In this document: one piece after another, positions 1 to 11,655 of the stretch | How the letters are laid out: the number at the start of each line of letters is the position of its first letter | Position numbering within the stretch: position 1 is the stretch's first letter | Assembly: GCA_026260175.1 (NCBI GenBank) | Contig: JAKCWW010000559.1 | Location: 1-64,000 of the forward strand | Origin: Reticulitermes lucifugus | Taxonomy: Eukaryota > Arthropoda > Insecta > Blattodea > Rhinotermitidae | Direction of reading: 5' to 3' | DNA: 64,000 bases | The notes under the pieces: model-generated | What the model was told of the DNA's origin: nothing | Databases searched by the model: none | What the model saw: only the letters and a program-made list of their open reading frames with translations | Program-made: the position numbers and the translations under genes

Positions 1-414
1 TGCAGTTTTCGAGGGAAATGTTCCCCGGACGCTTGATCTCCCTGAGAGGCGATATTCCGTGGCTCGCGCGCTCGCCAGATTTGACCCCGTGCGACTTTTT
101 TCTGTGGGGTTATCTCAAAGCCGAGGTTTATAAACATCGTCCAAGGAACCTGCAAACCCTAAAGGAGGCAATCCGCACATAAATTCGCCTTATACCCCAA
201 GAAATGCTCGAAAGAGTTATGCGAAACTTCACAAGTCCCTTGCAGCAGTGTTTGGACAATGACGGACACCACTTTGCCGATATTATTTTCAAAATCACAT
301 GAGACAAAACTTCCCATGTTGTGAGTTTAGGATATGAAAATAAATTTTTTGTATCTAGAGTACTTATTTTTTAATTCACCTTCAAAACTAGGGAGGGAGT
401 TTTGCCGCACCCTG
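1..414 (+). mobile_element. Tc1/mariner element, 3' part with right terminal repeat
   Basis: This is the right-hand part of a DNA transposon cut by the window edge. It holds the C-terminal third of a transposase (3-302), a short AT-rich trailer and a right end reading TTTTGCCGCACCCTG, followed by TA at 415-416, the target dinucleotide expected for the Tc1/mariner superfamily. The left end lies outside the window, so the terminal repeats cannot be paired here. Confidence 0.8.
3..302 (+). pseudogene. Tc1/mariner transposase, C-terminal fragment with one stop
   Basis: Frame 3 reads as the end of a DDE/D transposase of the insect Tc1/mariner type. The signature SPDLTPCDFFLWGYLK holds the last catalytic Asp (D of SPDLTPCD), as in family members that read PDLTPCDFFLWG. 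The catalytic domain would cut and rejoin transposon ends. The frame is interrupted by one stop, TAA at 180-182, where relatives usually have a polar residue, so CAA to TAA is a simple explanation. It then runs on through LIPQEMLERVMRNF to a natural stop TGA at 300-302. The 5' two thirds, including the helix-turn-helix domains and first catalytic residues, lie beyond the window edge. The copy is probably dead but young enough to align along its whole visible length. Confidence 0.85.
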
Positions 415-676
415 TACAAGTACTTCAATTATTTATGTTTACAGATTATATCTCTCTCATGCCAAACTTTATTTTATAATCACCCTAATAATACTAGTGC
501 ATGTTATCAAGGATCGAAAAAACAAATCCATGATAACCAAAGCATAGCGGGACTGTTCAATACTTGAACTGGGCACCACCACATAAGTGTTACGCTTGTT
601 AGACGCTATCTAACCGTGCTAGGTAAGTCACCCATTTGTACCAACTTACAACAAATATTAGATTAGTCCTCTTATA

Positions 677-700
677 TGGTGGTGGTGGTGGTGGTGGCGG
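677..700 (+). repeat. (TGG)n microsatellite
   Basis: A run of TGG triplets ending in GGCGG. On the minus strand it encodes a His tract within a short spurious frame. It is a simple repeat. Confidence 0.9.
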
Positions 701-844
701 CAGTGGTAATGTTGTAATTCCTTCTTATCTATGTCATGTAACAGACAGACCCACGTCTCTTTAACCCCAAAGTTGCCACTATGAGTACGTGAAGGTTTAA
801 AATCACCTTCGACATATAAGACTTGAATACTCATCAACATCTGG

Positions 845-968
845 ATTGCTTTAAGGAATATTAAGGATACTGGAAACTGAAAGACGAAGCATTATAGCGC
901 ACTTTGTGGAGAACTCCCTCTGCAAGAGGCTATGGACCTTTCGTAAGATAGCCTACGGAATGAATGAA
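845..968 (+). mobile_element. non-LTR LINE (family B), 3' end of ORF2
   Basis: Read across small shifts, the plus strand gives YWKLKDEAL, LWRT and ARGYGPFVR...PTE, which matches the terminal peptide of a LINE whose other copy lies at 47311-47715 (LWRIRFGRGYGPVVRQTNE). This is the extreme C-terminus of the reverse transcriptase ORF, past the catalytic domain. The copy is 5' truncated, as LINE insertions usually are, and carries at least one frameshift and an internal stop. Family naming rests on the shared peptide and on my memory of cockroach repeats. Confidence 0.65.
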
Positions 969-1072
969 CATGCCGCTGCCAATAACATGACACACACCGA
1001 GGTCGTCTTCATGTAAGTGACCGACATTTTGCCCGATTTTAACCACGTTTGAGTTTTCTCGACATGCATTGT

Positions 1073-1145
1073 CAATATCGAATTTCATGGAAATCCGTCC
1101 AGTTGGAGCTACGCTGATATATACGGACAGACGGACTGGCATTAC
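1073..1145 (+). repeat. dispersed ATTTCAT..AAATCCGTCCAG motif, copy 1
   Basis: The sequence has an ATTTCATGGAAATCCGTCCA core followed by ACGGACAGACGGAC. The same order (an A-rich TTTYRYNAAAA core, NGTYCAGY, about 30 bp, then ACAGACGGAC-like) recurs at 22055-22145, 35470-35545 and 60900-60985. It is widespread in arthropod genomes as a piece of interspersed repeats. No ends or coding part can be seen here. Confidence 0.45.
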
Positions 1146-4100
1146 AAACCTAATAGGCTCTTTTCGCGATTTTGCGAAGGCGCCTAAAAAGGATTACTTC
1201 CATCTACAGCATTGGTCTGTCTGTTTTTATCAAGAATATGGTGTTTGTTTTCTGTGAGGTAAGAACTAAATTCTTTTATTTAATTTAGACGAAATGTATA
1301 CTTCAACATTTTGAACCATGCTGACAGAATTTCGCAGCTGTAGACAAGCACTCAATCTACTTACTCTGAGACTGTGACTCCCTCGCACTTTCTTTGTTAC
1401 TATAGGCATGTGCAGGCACTAAGATGCAAGTAAAATTGTTCGTGTGTATGACATAAAGGCACACAGAACAGAGAGGTAAAGCTGCAAACTTTCATAACAT
1501 CGGCACTATATGGAAGTGAGCAATCCGCTTCACGTCCCGCAAATGAGAACAGCCACACCTTTTGTAAGTCATAATTTAGTAGAATCGTAAAATTCAAGGC
1601 CACAGGCTCAATTCCACAGGCGGCATTAAATAATTCAAGAACATTTTATATATCTAAACGAATCTGAACCATCTGTGCTTATATCCTGAAATAATCCTGT
1701 ATTATAACAAATAATGAAGCTTATGTTTCCAGTTGTCATTCTGTTTCTTTTAAAGTGGTTTCATCGGAGTATTAAAGTGGGATGTATGCATCCACAAACA
1801 CACAGTAAGAATACTTAGGTGTGAGTTTTGTTCCCTCTTGACGACGATACATCAGAACGGACAGTCTGTCCAAGAACTATGTGGATAGTATACTTGCAGT
1901 AACAAAGAAACCTATATTAAAAAACAAAATTTTCAATACACTATTACTCTGTGATTTTAAAAGTAGCGTATCAAGCGCTGTATTTATGTACATATGATGT
2001 CTAATCCAGTGTTTCCCAACCTTCATTTCCATGGAGGAAATTCTAAAATAATTTTTTATGTCCCGAGAAACCCCTATCTATGAAAACGTCTACAGGCCAG
2101 AAAAAGTTGATGGTTGGAAAATTTTCTGTCGCTGCCGGTGTGGCGACTCTGTAACAATACAAAACGAACGCGACAGAATACAGCTAAATGTAACCTCAGA
2201 TACGAACTGAACAAAACAAAAAGGCAGCTGATAGCGCATGAGATTACTCCAGTATTGGAAATGGCCGGACAAAAATTCCGGCGATATTTGGCGGCATATC
2301 TGGAATTTTTGCGGTATTCCAAAATTTGTATTAATGAATTCCATTTTTTCTGGGGGAAAGCTTGTTGGTAAACACTAGTCCAGCCTAATATTACAGGATA
2401 TCTGTAAATAATAATTGTGGAGTGATATGGAAGGAGCATTTATGATCAATTTCCAAGCACTGAAACTTGATTTCCCGGCAGAAACTGAGGTAAATCGCGA
2501 TAAACGTCAGTTACTCTATCTAGTAACAAGGGTAGAACTCGAACCGCCTATTTCCTGAATTCAAATTATACACGATACCGCTGTGCCAGCGGTCCTGTCT
2601 TCGCTTATGCTAATGACAAATGGCATTACTTCATAATCAGATTACAGTCTGGAAATATATCCACCATTCATTCAGACTTTCCACTAAGCTGATTACCTAC
2701 AGTGCATTCGTATCAATATTCTAGGTGCTAGAAGAGATATATTGCGCTTATCTGGATCAGAGTCATAAATATGTTACAGAATTGATAGATGCATTTATGC
2801 TGATTACAATTTACAGTAATTGTCACTGTGGGCCAACAAATGGTTGTATGTACGCAGCAGATTACTGCGGGACATTACGTCAGCCTGACGTTACAAAAAT
2901 TACTTAGAGCATTCGATGCTTATGTAACAGTACGCTAATTATACAGGTTGTGGTAAAATTACTTAAGATTCTAGCAAAAATATCCAGTCTTGAAGGAAAC
3001 TTCCGCTTCTACCTTTCAATACGGGAAAATCTTTTTAGTCCTGCGCCATCATATTTCGCTTCTTTAAATTTCTGTTTATTGCCACTTCGCAGTTGCGGTG
3101 TTAACGGAACTGCAAGCACAACTGTTTACAGAGTACAAAAAATTGTTTCAGACATTATATGTCTTTAAATCTGTCTTCGACAGTCGGTGTTCCGGTAGTG
3201 AAATCAGGTAGTACAAGACTTCGGACGGTTAGAACAATAGATAGACATTAGACAATCTTTGGGTTAAATGCAGTTCACTTATTTTTTTGACCATGTAACC
3301 CTACAGAGTTCTAAGTAAAGAAGATATTTTCGATCTGAGGGTTCCTTGCCGAACCGATGAAGCTCGCTGTCGCATGGAATCTAACGTCATGCAGAGTGGT
3401 GCACCGTAAGCTTTAACTACCCTGAAGAACAGAGGCAGCCAGCTCTCCCGAATTTGCTACCTATATAAAAATATATAATCCCGAAGACAGAACATTCAAT
3501 GATGATACTGTAAGTTGCAGGCTAATGGTCCAGTGATAATGAGTTTACGGGCTCTATATAAAGCAGGAATTTATAGACCAGCTAAGTGACTATTAGCTTT
3601 GTAAGAAAGATTATGCTCTCCGTAGTTAGTGACACTATATTTCTTTAGTCCGACGATGAGATGCTGCAGATTTTAGACGAACATCGTAAATGCTTTGGAC
3701 TTATGTTACGTCACGTCCCTGTCATAAGCTGCCTCGTAATTTACCAGCATAGGCCTAATGCGTTCTACATCTAGAGTTTCTGCAATGTGCTGGAATTTCA
3801 CGTGTCTTCTCAGTCAGGTTTGTGAATATTTTAATTCAGATAATCCAAGAGTTACTTAGTTTCCTCATATACAGACGTTTCGGTAAGACTGTTCTGACAG
3901 TCAGACACATGACTGTAGGTTGTGTGGGATCTGAGGTGTTGTTATGTGACACGTGCGATTCGTGCGAACAGCTTTGACAGGAATGGACTGGAGGTGCGGA
4001 GCGTGTTATTAGTACTGTCACGCGATATAACCAAAGACGCTTGACGTCACACGGCTAAAATGTTACTCGTCATTACTCAGTACCAATTACAAATATGTGC

Positions 4101-4305
4101 CTTTGGCGAAGTGCCATTTAAACATGCAAATTTGTGCTTCGTATTTGAAAAGCAATCAGTAATTTGGCATAGTGATTTTCAAATGTTTTTCCTCAAAACG
4201 CTCAAAATCCGCAAGCAGTTGACGGGGTGAAGCTGGTAATTTATTTCATCGCATTGCGAGAAATACATTTATATTGAATACATAATTATTTTCGCTGAGA
4301 CATAA
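1146..4305. other. unassigned AT-rich DNA
   Basis: Apart from the possible hAT end at 2007, I see only short frames (the longest 121 codons) with stop-dense flanks. There is no recognisable domain, splice pattern or tandem repeat. A weak reading LYGSE near 1500-1540 recalls the end of a LINE reverse transcriptase but is too short to call. Confidence 0.5.
2007..2060 (+). mobile_element. possible hAT-type terminal sequence
   Basis: CAGTGTTTCCCAACC resembles the terminal repeats of many hAT-superfamily elements. No matching inverted end was found in the next few kb, so this may be a solo or truncated end. A short inverted pair (TTCTGTCGC / GCGACAGAA, about 2143-2180) lies just downstream. Confidence 0.3.
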
Positions 4306-4505
4306 GAGGGACCTGAAGGGCAGAAACGAGTTTGGAGACCTATATATAAATGACAAGATATTAAAATGGAGAATTATGGCATGAACGTCTGGACTAGATT
4401 GAATTGGCTTATGGTAGAGCCCAGTGGCGTGCCCTTGAAAACGATAACGAAGCTTAGGATTTTATAAACGGTGAGGAATTTCTTGTCCAGTAAGGGACTA
4501 TCGGC
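4306..4505 (+). mobile_element. non-LTR LINE (family A), 3' end
   Basis: The plus strand follows, with substitutions and frameshifts, the C-terminal tail and 3' trailer of the LINE seen better at 39890-40650 and 44641-44860. It has a PEG-basic stretch, a degraded RPRRRWEDNIKMD-like block, then TGGCTTATGGTAGAGCCCAG and GTGAGGAATTTCTTGTCCAG, which match the other copies' post-stop region. Only about 200 bp of 3' end is left. The element would have moved by target-primed reverse transcription. This copy is a dead-on-arrival truncation. Confidence 0.65.
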
Positions 4506-7500
4506 TGCTAAATACAAACCCTACTTCCCATTCTTAAACCTGATTTTGTGCAACAATAATGGAATTTTGTATGATTAGAAGGGAAATGAGACTTCAAGAA
4601 TGTTACCCGGCTGTTAATTAATAATCTGAAAGATAAAAAAAACAGTAACAATTTGGGAACGTCAACACTTGTATAATAAGTTGTGTGCGTTCGGTCCTTC
4701 TGTTTAAACATATAGAAATTATGGAAGAGTTTATTAGGCATAAAATGTATTAAGATAGTCCATTTTCGTCTTCAACTTTCCTTCGAACCCCTCTTGAGTT
4801 AAGGTCAAAAATCGTTCAGAAACGCGTATATATCTCACGTAAAGTGCCAGTGTGGACTGTTTTCAACCAAACTTGGAATAGTCAGCATTTTATCAAAATC
4901 GCAAACATCAAACACTACTAAAATCCGTCTGGAGGTTACCAATCGACCCGTATATACGGACACTCTCTCAAACACACGTGGCGAAACCAGGAGAGGAAGT
5001 CTGCAACTTCGTCTTGCAAAATCGACAAAAGCGAAAATATACAATTCGTTTTCCGGCTACAGAATCGAAACCGATACTTCCACAAAAAGAGGCAGTAATG
5101 GTAATTACTCATCTACGAAGCTCAAAGCAGTAAAGAATACGACACACAACACCTTGAAGGTTATTTACACGTATACTGCAAGAACAATAACTCCTTGTTT
5201 GAAAATGCATTTTATAAAACATTTATATACATACACTGATATATATGAATATTTTATATACTTTTGTGCCAATTACATCTAAATCGTAAGGTTATCTCTA
5301 ATTGTGTACAATCACCCCCGAAATAAAAATAGGATAAGGTAACCATTCGTCCCGGATTTTCGGGAACAGTCCCCGAAATAAGACTTATGTCTAGGAACAA
5401 TTTCGTCCCCGATTTTGCCCCTGTTTTTTATTTTTCAGATTTTATTTCCTGATAATATTCTTTCGAATTGAGACTTTGTTGGATCTTCTTAGCGACTTTC
5501 CCATAGAGGAGATCACAACAGTGCTGTGGATGGAGCAGCAGTAAACAATAAAAGTGTATGTAAGGTATACAAACAAGACAATTAAATTATTTCAATGCTT
5601 GCTGTCTCCGTCCCCAAATAAACCAAGGAAAAAATAGTCACTTTAAATCAGAAAGTCATCACGAAACTTAAAAGCTAAGAGTAAGGAAGTTCATTTTGGC
5701 CTATTTCACGGTACTATCTCAGTGTTCGCCTAGGCAGGCTGAGAAGTAGCTGGAAAACCGTTAGGACAACAGGTGACGCAGCCTCGATTCGAACCATGTA
5801 TCATCATCTGCCTAGCGCCTTATTCTTACACCAAAATAAAATAACAAAAATCGCATTTATATTGCAACTCACTTCAGTCTGTTGTCAATAACATGTTCCA
5901 CATCTTTCAAGCATGTCTGCACGCTGAAGAACTCAATGCCTTCAGTGATATCATAACATATTAACGTACACACCATCAACTTTTCGTATTCAAAGAGTAT
6001 GACGCCTGCATCATAACAACCCCTTAAGATAAAATTTACTGAAACATTAAGCAAAATTCGAATTTTCCTTCTCCATCAAAATGACAAGAAAGTGGCCTGC
6101 TGTCTGTCACATGACGGACCTTATTCAAATTTCAAGCAGTTTCAAGTCTTTATTCTGAAGAAGAACCTTCCCTGCAAACTCTTGGTAGTTCGTTATTACA
6201 GCAGTTCCCTCTCTCATTTTTTTTTTAAAAAAGTTATTTCTTTATTTCTCTGTACAATTACATATTCTGTTTCACAGTAATCTAAATACAATTGTTCCTT
6301 TAACCAATTGCCATGACGCTTTGTTACAGAATTTCCTTCCATCCTGGTTTTTTACTGGGATGTCCCACCTCGTAATAGTAGTGAAAAGTGCCGAAGAAAA
6401 AACACTACCTATGTTCCCTCTCTCCTCCACTCACCGGACTGTTGCACGTCCGTCTTAAGCGTCATTCTGGGCGTCACAAACCCTACTGTGACGGCGAGTT
6501 ACGTGAAGAGATCTGTCCCCTACAGAGAGAGAGGGGATCCCTAATCCCAGGATCAATCTATTAGGAAAGGGAATCCAGCGAGCCCCGTGCTCGTAAACTT
6601 TGACCCCAGAGGCTACATCGGTCCTGCAGGTATTTCTCACGCCCTAATTGGAAGCCGGTACGAAAACACTGCTCGGTACACTTTGAAACGTCTTATACTG
6701 ATTCTGTTAATTGCAGTCTAATTCCTCACTTTAAATGTGAGAACGTAAATATTCGCTTCATTTTTAAAAATGCTTATTACATCAGAAAACAGCTCAATAT
6801 GAGGGAGGCAAATGCCGTTCTATTTTCTTAACTGCCTTAAAACACTTGCATATGTTTCGAATATGCATTATCAAACAAAATTTCAAAATCTTCCAATATG
6901 AAAACATACAAAATAATTAGTCACCAAATTTTTAAGTGGACATAAACGTTCAAATTAGCAATACTAAAATAAAAACAGCAGAAGACTAGATTATACTGAG
7001 TGTACCTAGAATGCGCGGAAAACGTTCAAGAGTGAGGTCTTCACATAAGAATAAAGAAAACATTCCTACAAATATATGTACGGAAAGGAGTGCGTTTGAC
7101 GAATTACATTCAAACATAAATATCTTAACTATGTAATACTGTACTTACAACACACATAATACAGTTACAAAACACGTCCCCGATTTCATGACTGTTGATT
7201 TCGTATTGCTTGTCAAGTCACAATTCGCAACAAATGCTAAAAAATTCTCCACCTCATTCAATGCACCCATGGACACGTCTGATCATTCTTTCAAACGTCC
7301 CGGGGCTGTTGCGAATGGTTTAGCAGGCATCAGAAATGGGTTGGTCAAGTGAGTCTTTACATTAAATTGGAGCTGAATACACTAGGGTTTTAAGTGCCCC
7401 CCCAGATGAAAATCTAAAAGACTAAGGACTGAGCGAACGAGGGTGCTGTACTTCTAAATGTAGTGATATGGAATTTTTTACATGCTTTGGTGTGGGAAAC

Positions 7501-9509
7501 TTACTCCTGAAGTTTGTCCAAGCACTTTAGATGCACCCGTGTACGTGTAAAAAATGTAACGTAAAACGTAGAGACTATATTTCAAAACAATGGAACATTT
7601 ATTCAAGAAAAAAAAGAAAATACCTTTACTGAAGAAGTCGGTTAGGCGTCTACATCATCCTAACAGAATTAACAATACATTTCCCTGTGGCACAAGTTCA
7701 TTCCAAGTTTCGTGAAAACCAGTCGAATTAAAAGAAGATAAAATGAATGGTAAACAGCGTACTTCTTTCCTTTTTGAAGGAAACAAATACGAATACATAA
7801 TTTCAAACATTTGCATATTTTTCAGCTACAACTGAGTTTGCTATTGTTTGGAGAGCCTCACCTACTCAGTGATTCGGAAGTAAATATTGTTCCCCATGTT
7901 TTAAGCAACGTTCCTATCTGAAAAGAAAAAATTTAGGATCAATTAATTATTATGCTGCCTACACGTGTCTCTAAGGGCTCGCGCGCGTACTCGTGTGTAT
8001 GTCTTCCTGCCTATCTTTTCACATTTCAGAGCAACTGACCAATTTTTACTGAACGTGACAAGAAGGTTATTTCAACTGAGGACATCCCACTTACTTATTT
8101 TCTAATTTCCCACAATTAAAAATACCAACATGGCAACGCACGAACTTGTGGAAACGGCCCAGTAGTACTGTCACTTATCTCACAGTGTTGAAATGACGTA
8201 ATGTAGTAGATATTGGAAGAATGGGCAACTTTTTGCAGCAATATTTCTGGGGATATAAAATGATAAGACGACGGCCGCTCGAATATTTTCATTAGCTTGT
8301 GGTTTGATGGCGATAAATAATAAACAAAAAAAATACGGCGAGTGAAATTTTGTACGATTGTAGGTCGTATATATTGATAAAAGCACTCACACCCTTTGTT
8401 CGATATTTCCACATGCCGACATTGTGTAACGTTGAGGTTATATCCTACAAACATAATGTGTTCTGAGTTATCTACTCGAATAATGATTTCTTCACAAATA
8501 TTAAGTGACATAGTAACAATAACAAATGATAGGTAAAGCAACAAATTTATGTGACAGGAAAACAGGCTTCGTGAGTTCTGCTCAGAACCATTTCTTTATT
8601 CTCAATCACACTATCTACGCTAAATAACCACAGCAGTAAATACGTGTCTTTTTCTATCGAATAAACAAATGGAGAACTCGAAAGTACTAATGTTAAGTCA
8701 CAGATGTTTAAAATTCCGTGGAATAAAGGAACAGGAGAAACAAAACAGGAATGAGAGTGAGGTGTTCGGAAGTACAGAAATATAATAACGGGTATGGAGA
8801 AAGAAATAAAGTTTAGGAAGAGACGAGGAAACTGAAAATAGACTCTAAGAACTGAAAGAACCTGTAAAGTTAATAGAGAGAATTAGAGTCCAAGGTGATC
8901 CGTAATAAGAAAGTGTGTGTAAAATGGAATCTATCCTAAACCCAGTAAATTATTCAGCATATTGTACTGCAATTTTATTATGTACAACTTGGTCTTCTGT
9001 TTTTGACACACTGCAGCCCGGTAGGCAGTTTCAGATGTATGGGACAAAGGTACTGACTTTATTATTATGGTAGATTCTACCCTGAAAACATCTGTCGGCA
9101 CGTTTATCTGTACTCCGTGAACGTTACACGCACGCAACTCCCATCCTTCTTCATTCTATCGTCGTAATAAATACTAAGCGAAGTGTAAAAATTATGAACT
9201 TCTCCACGCACTACGTAGTTTTCTTTATCCAAACGTTATTTCCTTCCTTTTACTTCCGACAATATTCTGGAAAATATTTTATAAATTACAACACATTCAT
9301 TCCCTTTGATTGACAGAAAAAGTTTCTAACACATACGAAGGAAGCAATAAATTTTTGGAATGTTATAGTTTAACTTCAGTTAATTTAGGTAGATCCACTA
9401 CACAAAGCGGACAATTTTAAAATTAAATCTTAATTGCATAAAATTAGGATATTCCACGGGAGTTTTCCTACCAGTGAAACGGTATAAACAAGAAGTTTAT
9501 GCCGTAGTG
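4506..9509. other. unassigned AT-rich DNA
   Basis: No gene is supported. Local points are a GTCCCGGATTTTCGGGAAC to GTCCCCGATTTTGCCCC block at 5347-5427, with an echo CGTCCCCGATTTC near 7180, a GC-richer stretch at 6420-6660, and a minus-strand open frame of 142 codons at 8116-8544 that begins with TTG and resembles nothing I know. The block at 5347 may be one end of a DNA transposon, but no partner end was found. Confidence 0.45.
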
Positions 9510-10855
9510 CAATGCTTTTCAAACATTTTTACTCGCGTACCACTGTCACAATACAAAACAAGTACATGTACCATTGTCACAATGCGAAATATGTACGCGT
9601 ACCAGTCACAATACAAAACATGTAAACGTACCACTGTCACAACACAAAACAATTACACGTACCATTGTCATAATACAAAACATGTACGCGTACCAGTCAC
9701 AATACAAAATATTTACACGTACCAGTCACAATACAAAATATGTACACGTACCACTGTCAATACAAAACAAGTACACTACCACTGTCACAATATAAAACAT
9801 GTACACGTACTACTGTCACAACACAAAACAAGCACACGTACCATTTTCACAATACAAAACATCTACGTGTACCAGTGACAATACAAAATATGTACACGTA
9901 CCACTGTCAATACAAAACAAGTACACGTACCACTGTCACACTACAAAACATGTACACGTACCACTGTCACAACACAAAACAATTATACGTACCATTGTCA
10001 CAATACAAAACATGTACGCGTACCAGTCACAATACAAAATATGTGCACGTACCAGTCACAATACAAAACATGTAAACGTACCACTGTCACAACACAAAAC
10101 AATTACACGTACCATTGTCATAATACAAAACATGTACGCGTACCAGTCACAATACAAAATATGTACACGTACCAGTCACAATACAAAATATGTACACGTA
10201 CCACTGTCACAATACAAAACATTTACACGTACTACTGTCATAATACAAAACATATATAAGTACAACTGCCACAATACAAAACAATTTCACGTACCACTGT
10301 CACAATACAAAACATGTACACGTACCACTGTCACAATACAAAACATGTACACTTACCACTGTCACAATACAAAACAAGTACACGTACCACTGTCACAATA
10401 CAAAACATGTACACGTACCACTGTCACAAACAAAACATGTTCGCGTATCATTGTCACAATACAAAACACGTACATGCATTACTAGGCACTGTAAAAATAA
10501 ATGCTTACTTTCAGGATACTGGTCTTCCGAGATGTTTCGCTTGTTGGCTGCTTGAACTATTCATACCTGCCAACCAGCGAAACAACAACACTATGTAAAC
10601 CTCAAATTTCGCATTTGTTACTTTTCTAATTTAACACGATTAGACAACAGGGGAGAGTCTGTATTTATATTCGAAAAATAAAATAGTATCTTGGTATACA
10701 CTTTACGAATTCTTCTCTCTACATTTAAACACGTTTAAAACAATTTTAACAGGGCAATTGAGGTTTGCAAATTCAATTATTAATTTCTTCCCGTATCACC
10801 ACGTGACCTTCCGCGTAACACCAGTGGTAGGACTACCACCGTTTGAAAAGCACTG
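9510..10855. mobile_element. hAT-like non-autonomous element with expanded interior
   Basis: The ends are an inverted pair: CAATGCTTTTCAAAC at 9510-9524 and GTTTGAAAAGCACTG at 10841-10855, 14 of 15 bases matching. A second block just inside matches too (GTACCACTG on the left, CCAGTGGTAG on the right). CA(G/A)TG ends of this length are typical of hAT elements. The flanking octamers CCGTAGTG and CAGCGGTG agree at 5 of 8 positions, as a decayed 8 bp target duplication might. There is no transposase. The interior is mostly a minisatellite (separate entry) plus about 360 bp of AT-rich filler. It is a MITE-like derivative that relied on another hAT for movement. Confidence 0.7.
9537..10490 (+). repeat. 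minisatellite, about 31 bp unit, over 30 copies
   Basis: Tandem units of about 31 bp (CGTACCACTGTCACAATAC + AAAACATGTACA), with shorter 27-28 bp variants that lack CTG. The unit begins with the subterminal GTACCACTG of the enclosing hAT-like element, so it grew from the element's own end. There is higher-order structure: 9601-9757 and 10051-10207 are nearly identical at an offset of 450 bp, and the block starting CCACTGTCACAACACAAAAC occurs at 9631, 9961 and 10081. All plus-strand frames stay open for long stretches because the unit has few stops, giving Thr/Tyr/His-rich pseudo-proteins of up to 228 residues. These are not genes. Confidence 0.95.
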
Positions 10856-11390
10856 CAGCGGTGCATAGACACGTTTACTCTTTAATTGAACCATTAATTA
10901 TAACTGAAAGTTGTACTTATGTTTAACTATTTCATTTTCGTCTTTTAATTTTGAATGTCATAGTTCTTCGGTCGTGTTAGATACGAAACGTGGAGCATAA
11001 AAGCAATCACAAATTCTATCACTTGTACATTTCCATCCGCCCAAGGCATCTACATTTTGTTTTCTAACAGCCCCAATATTTAAGTTTCTGTAATGGAATG
11101 AAATACAAACATAGGCCTATGATTAAGCAAATACTGCTCAACGATTTCCAAAGCATCGTGTCCTTTCGGAAGAAAAAAAATCCTACGTGTCTTCCATGAA
11201 GCTTGCAAATGACAGCCAACTATGGTTAAATGCACAGGTCTGTCAGGCCTAAATCCTATTCTAATTCGAAACATTGTCTAAAGAGACAGAAGGGCTTCTC
11301 CAAATTTATTTAGGTTTTATTGGGGTGGTTTTCAGTCTTTCACTTAGTACGATTATTTTGTTTTTATACTTATACTGTAGAACTCTATTT
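10856..11390. other. spacer, nothing recognised
   Basis: AT-rich. A 64-codon minus-strand frame at 11080-11274 (containing FFLPKGHDALEIVEQYLL) reads smoothly but matches nothing I know, and I see no splice sites. Confidence 0.4.
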
Positions 11391-11655
11391 CGATTGAACT
11401 CGGTTATAAAGACCTTGGTTTGTGCGATATCTCGGCTATAGCATTATACATTCAGTGGTACCAACTAATTCCCCCTAAGGCACGTGTTTTCTGCCTTGCT
11501 TAGTACGACATACATAAAAGCATCTACCTCGGATATAACGACATGGCCTGTCATCGTTTCCAATACAATTTTCCAAGAAGTAGACTATTTCGAGAATTCA
11601 ACTATCTCCTCGTCCCTGAGAGGGCAAGCCCTCTACACTCTCAGGTAGCTCTATA

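Noticed and set aside
3885-3935. GAAACGTC (minus strand) near a GACTGT/ACAGTC hairpin, resembling a hammerhead
   Set aside because: Five bases separate the hairpin from GAAAC and there is no CTGANGA box in place, so the layout does not fit.
5347-5427. GTCCCGGATTTT...GTCCCCGATTTT block as a transposon end
   Set aside because: It resembles ends of known DNA transposons, but no inverted partner or target duplication was found.
5755-5830. GATTCGAACC, a B-box-like sequence (TTCGAATC on the minus strand)
   Set aside because: No A box at a tRNA-like distance on either strand; kept out of the SINE list.
8116-8544. 142-codon minus-strand frame
   Set aside because: It begins with TTG rather than ATG, matches no family I know, has no splice or promoter context, and this length can arise by chance in 64 kb.
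9474-10598. Overlapping Thr/Tyr/His-rich open frames, up to 228 codons
   Set aside because: They are translations of the minisatellite, open in more than one frame because the unit lacks stops.
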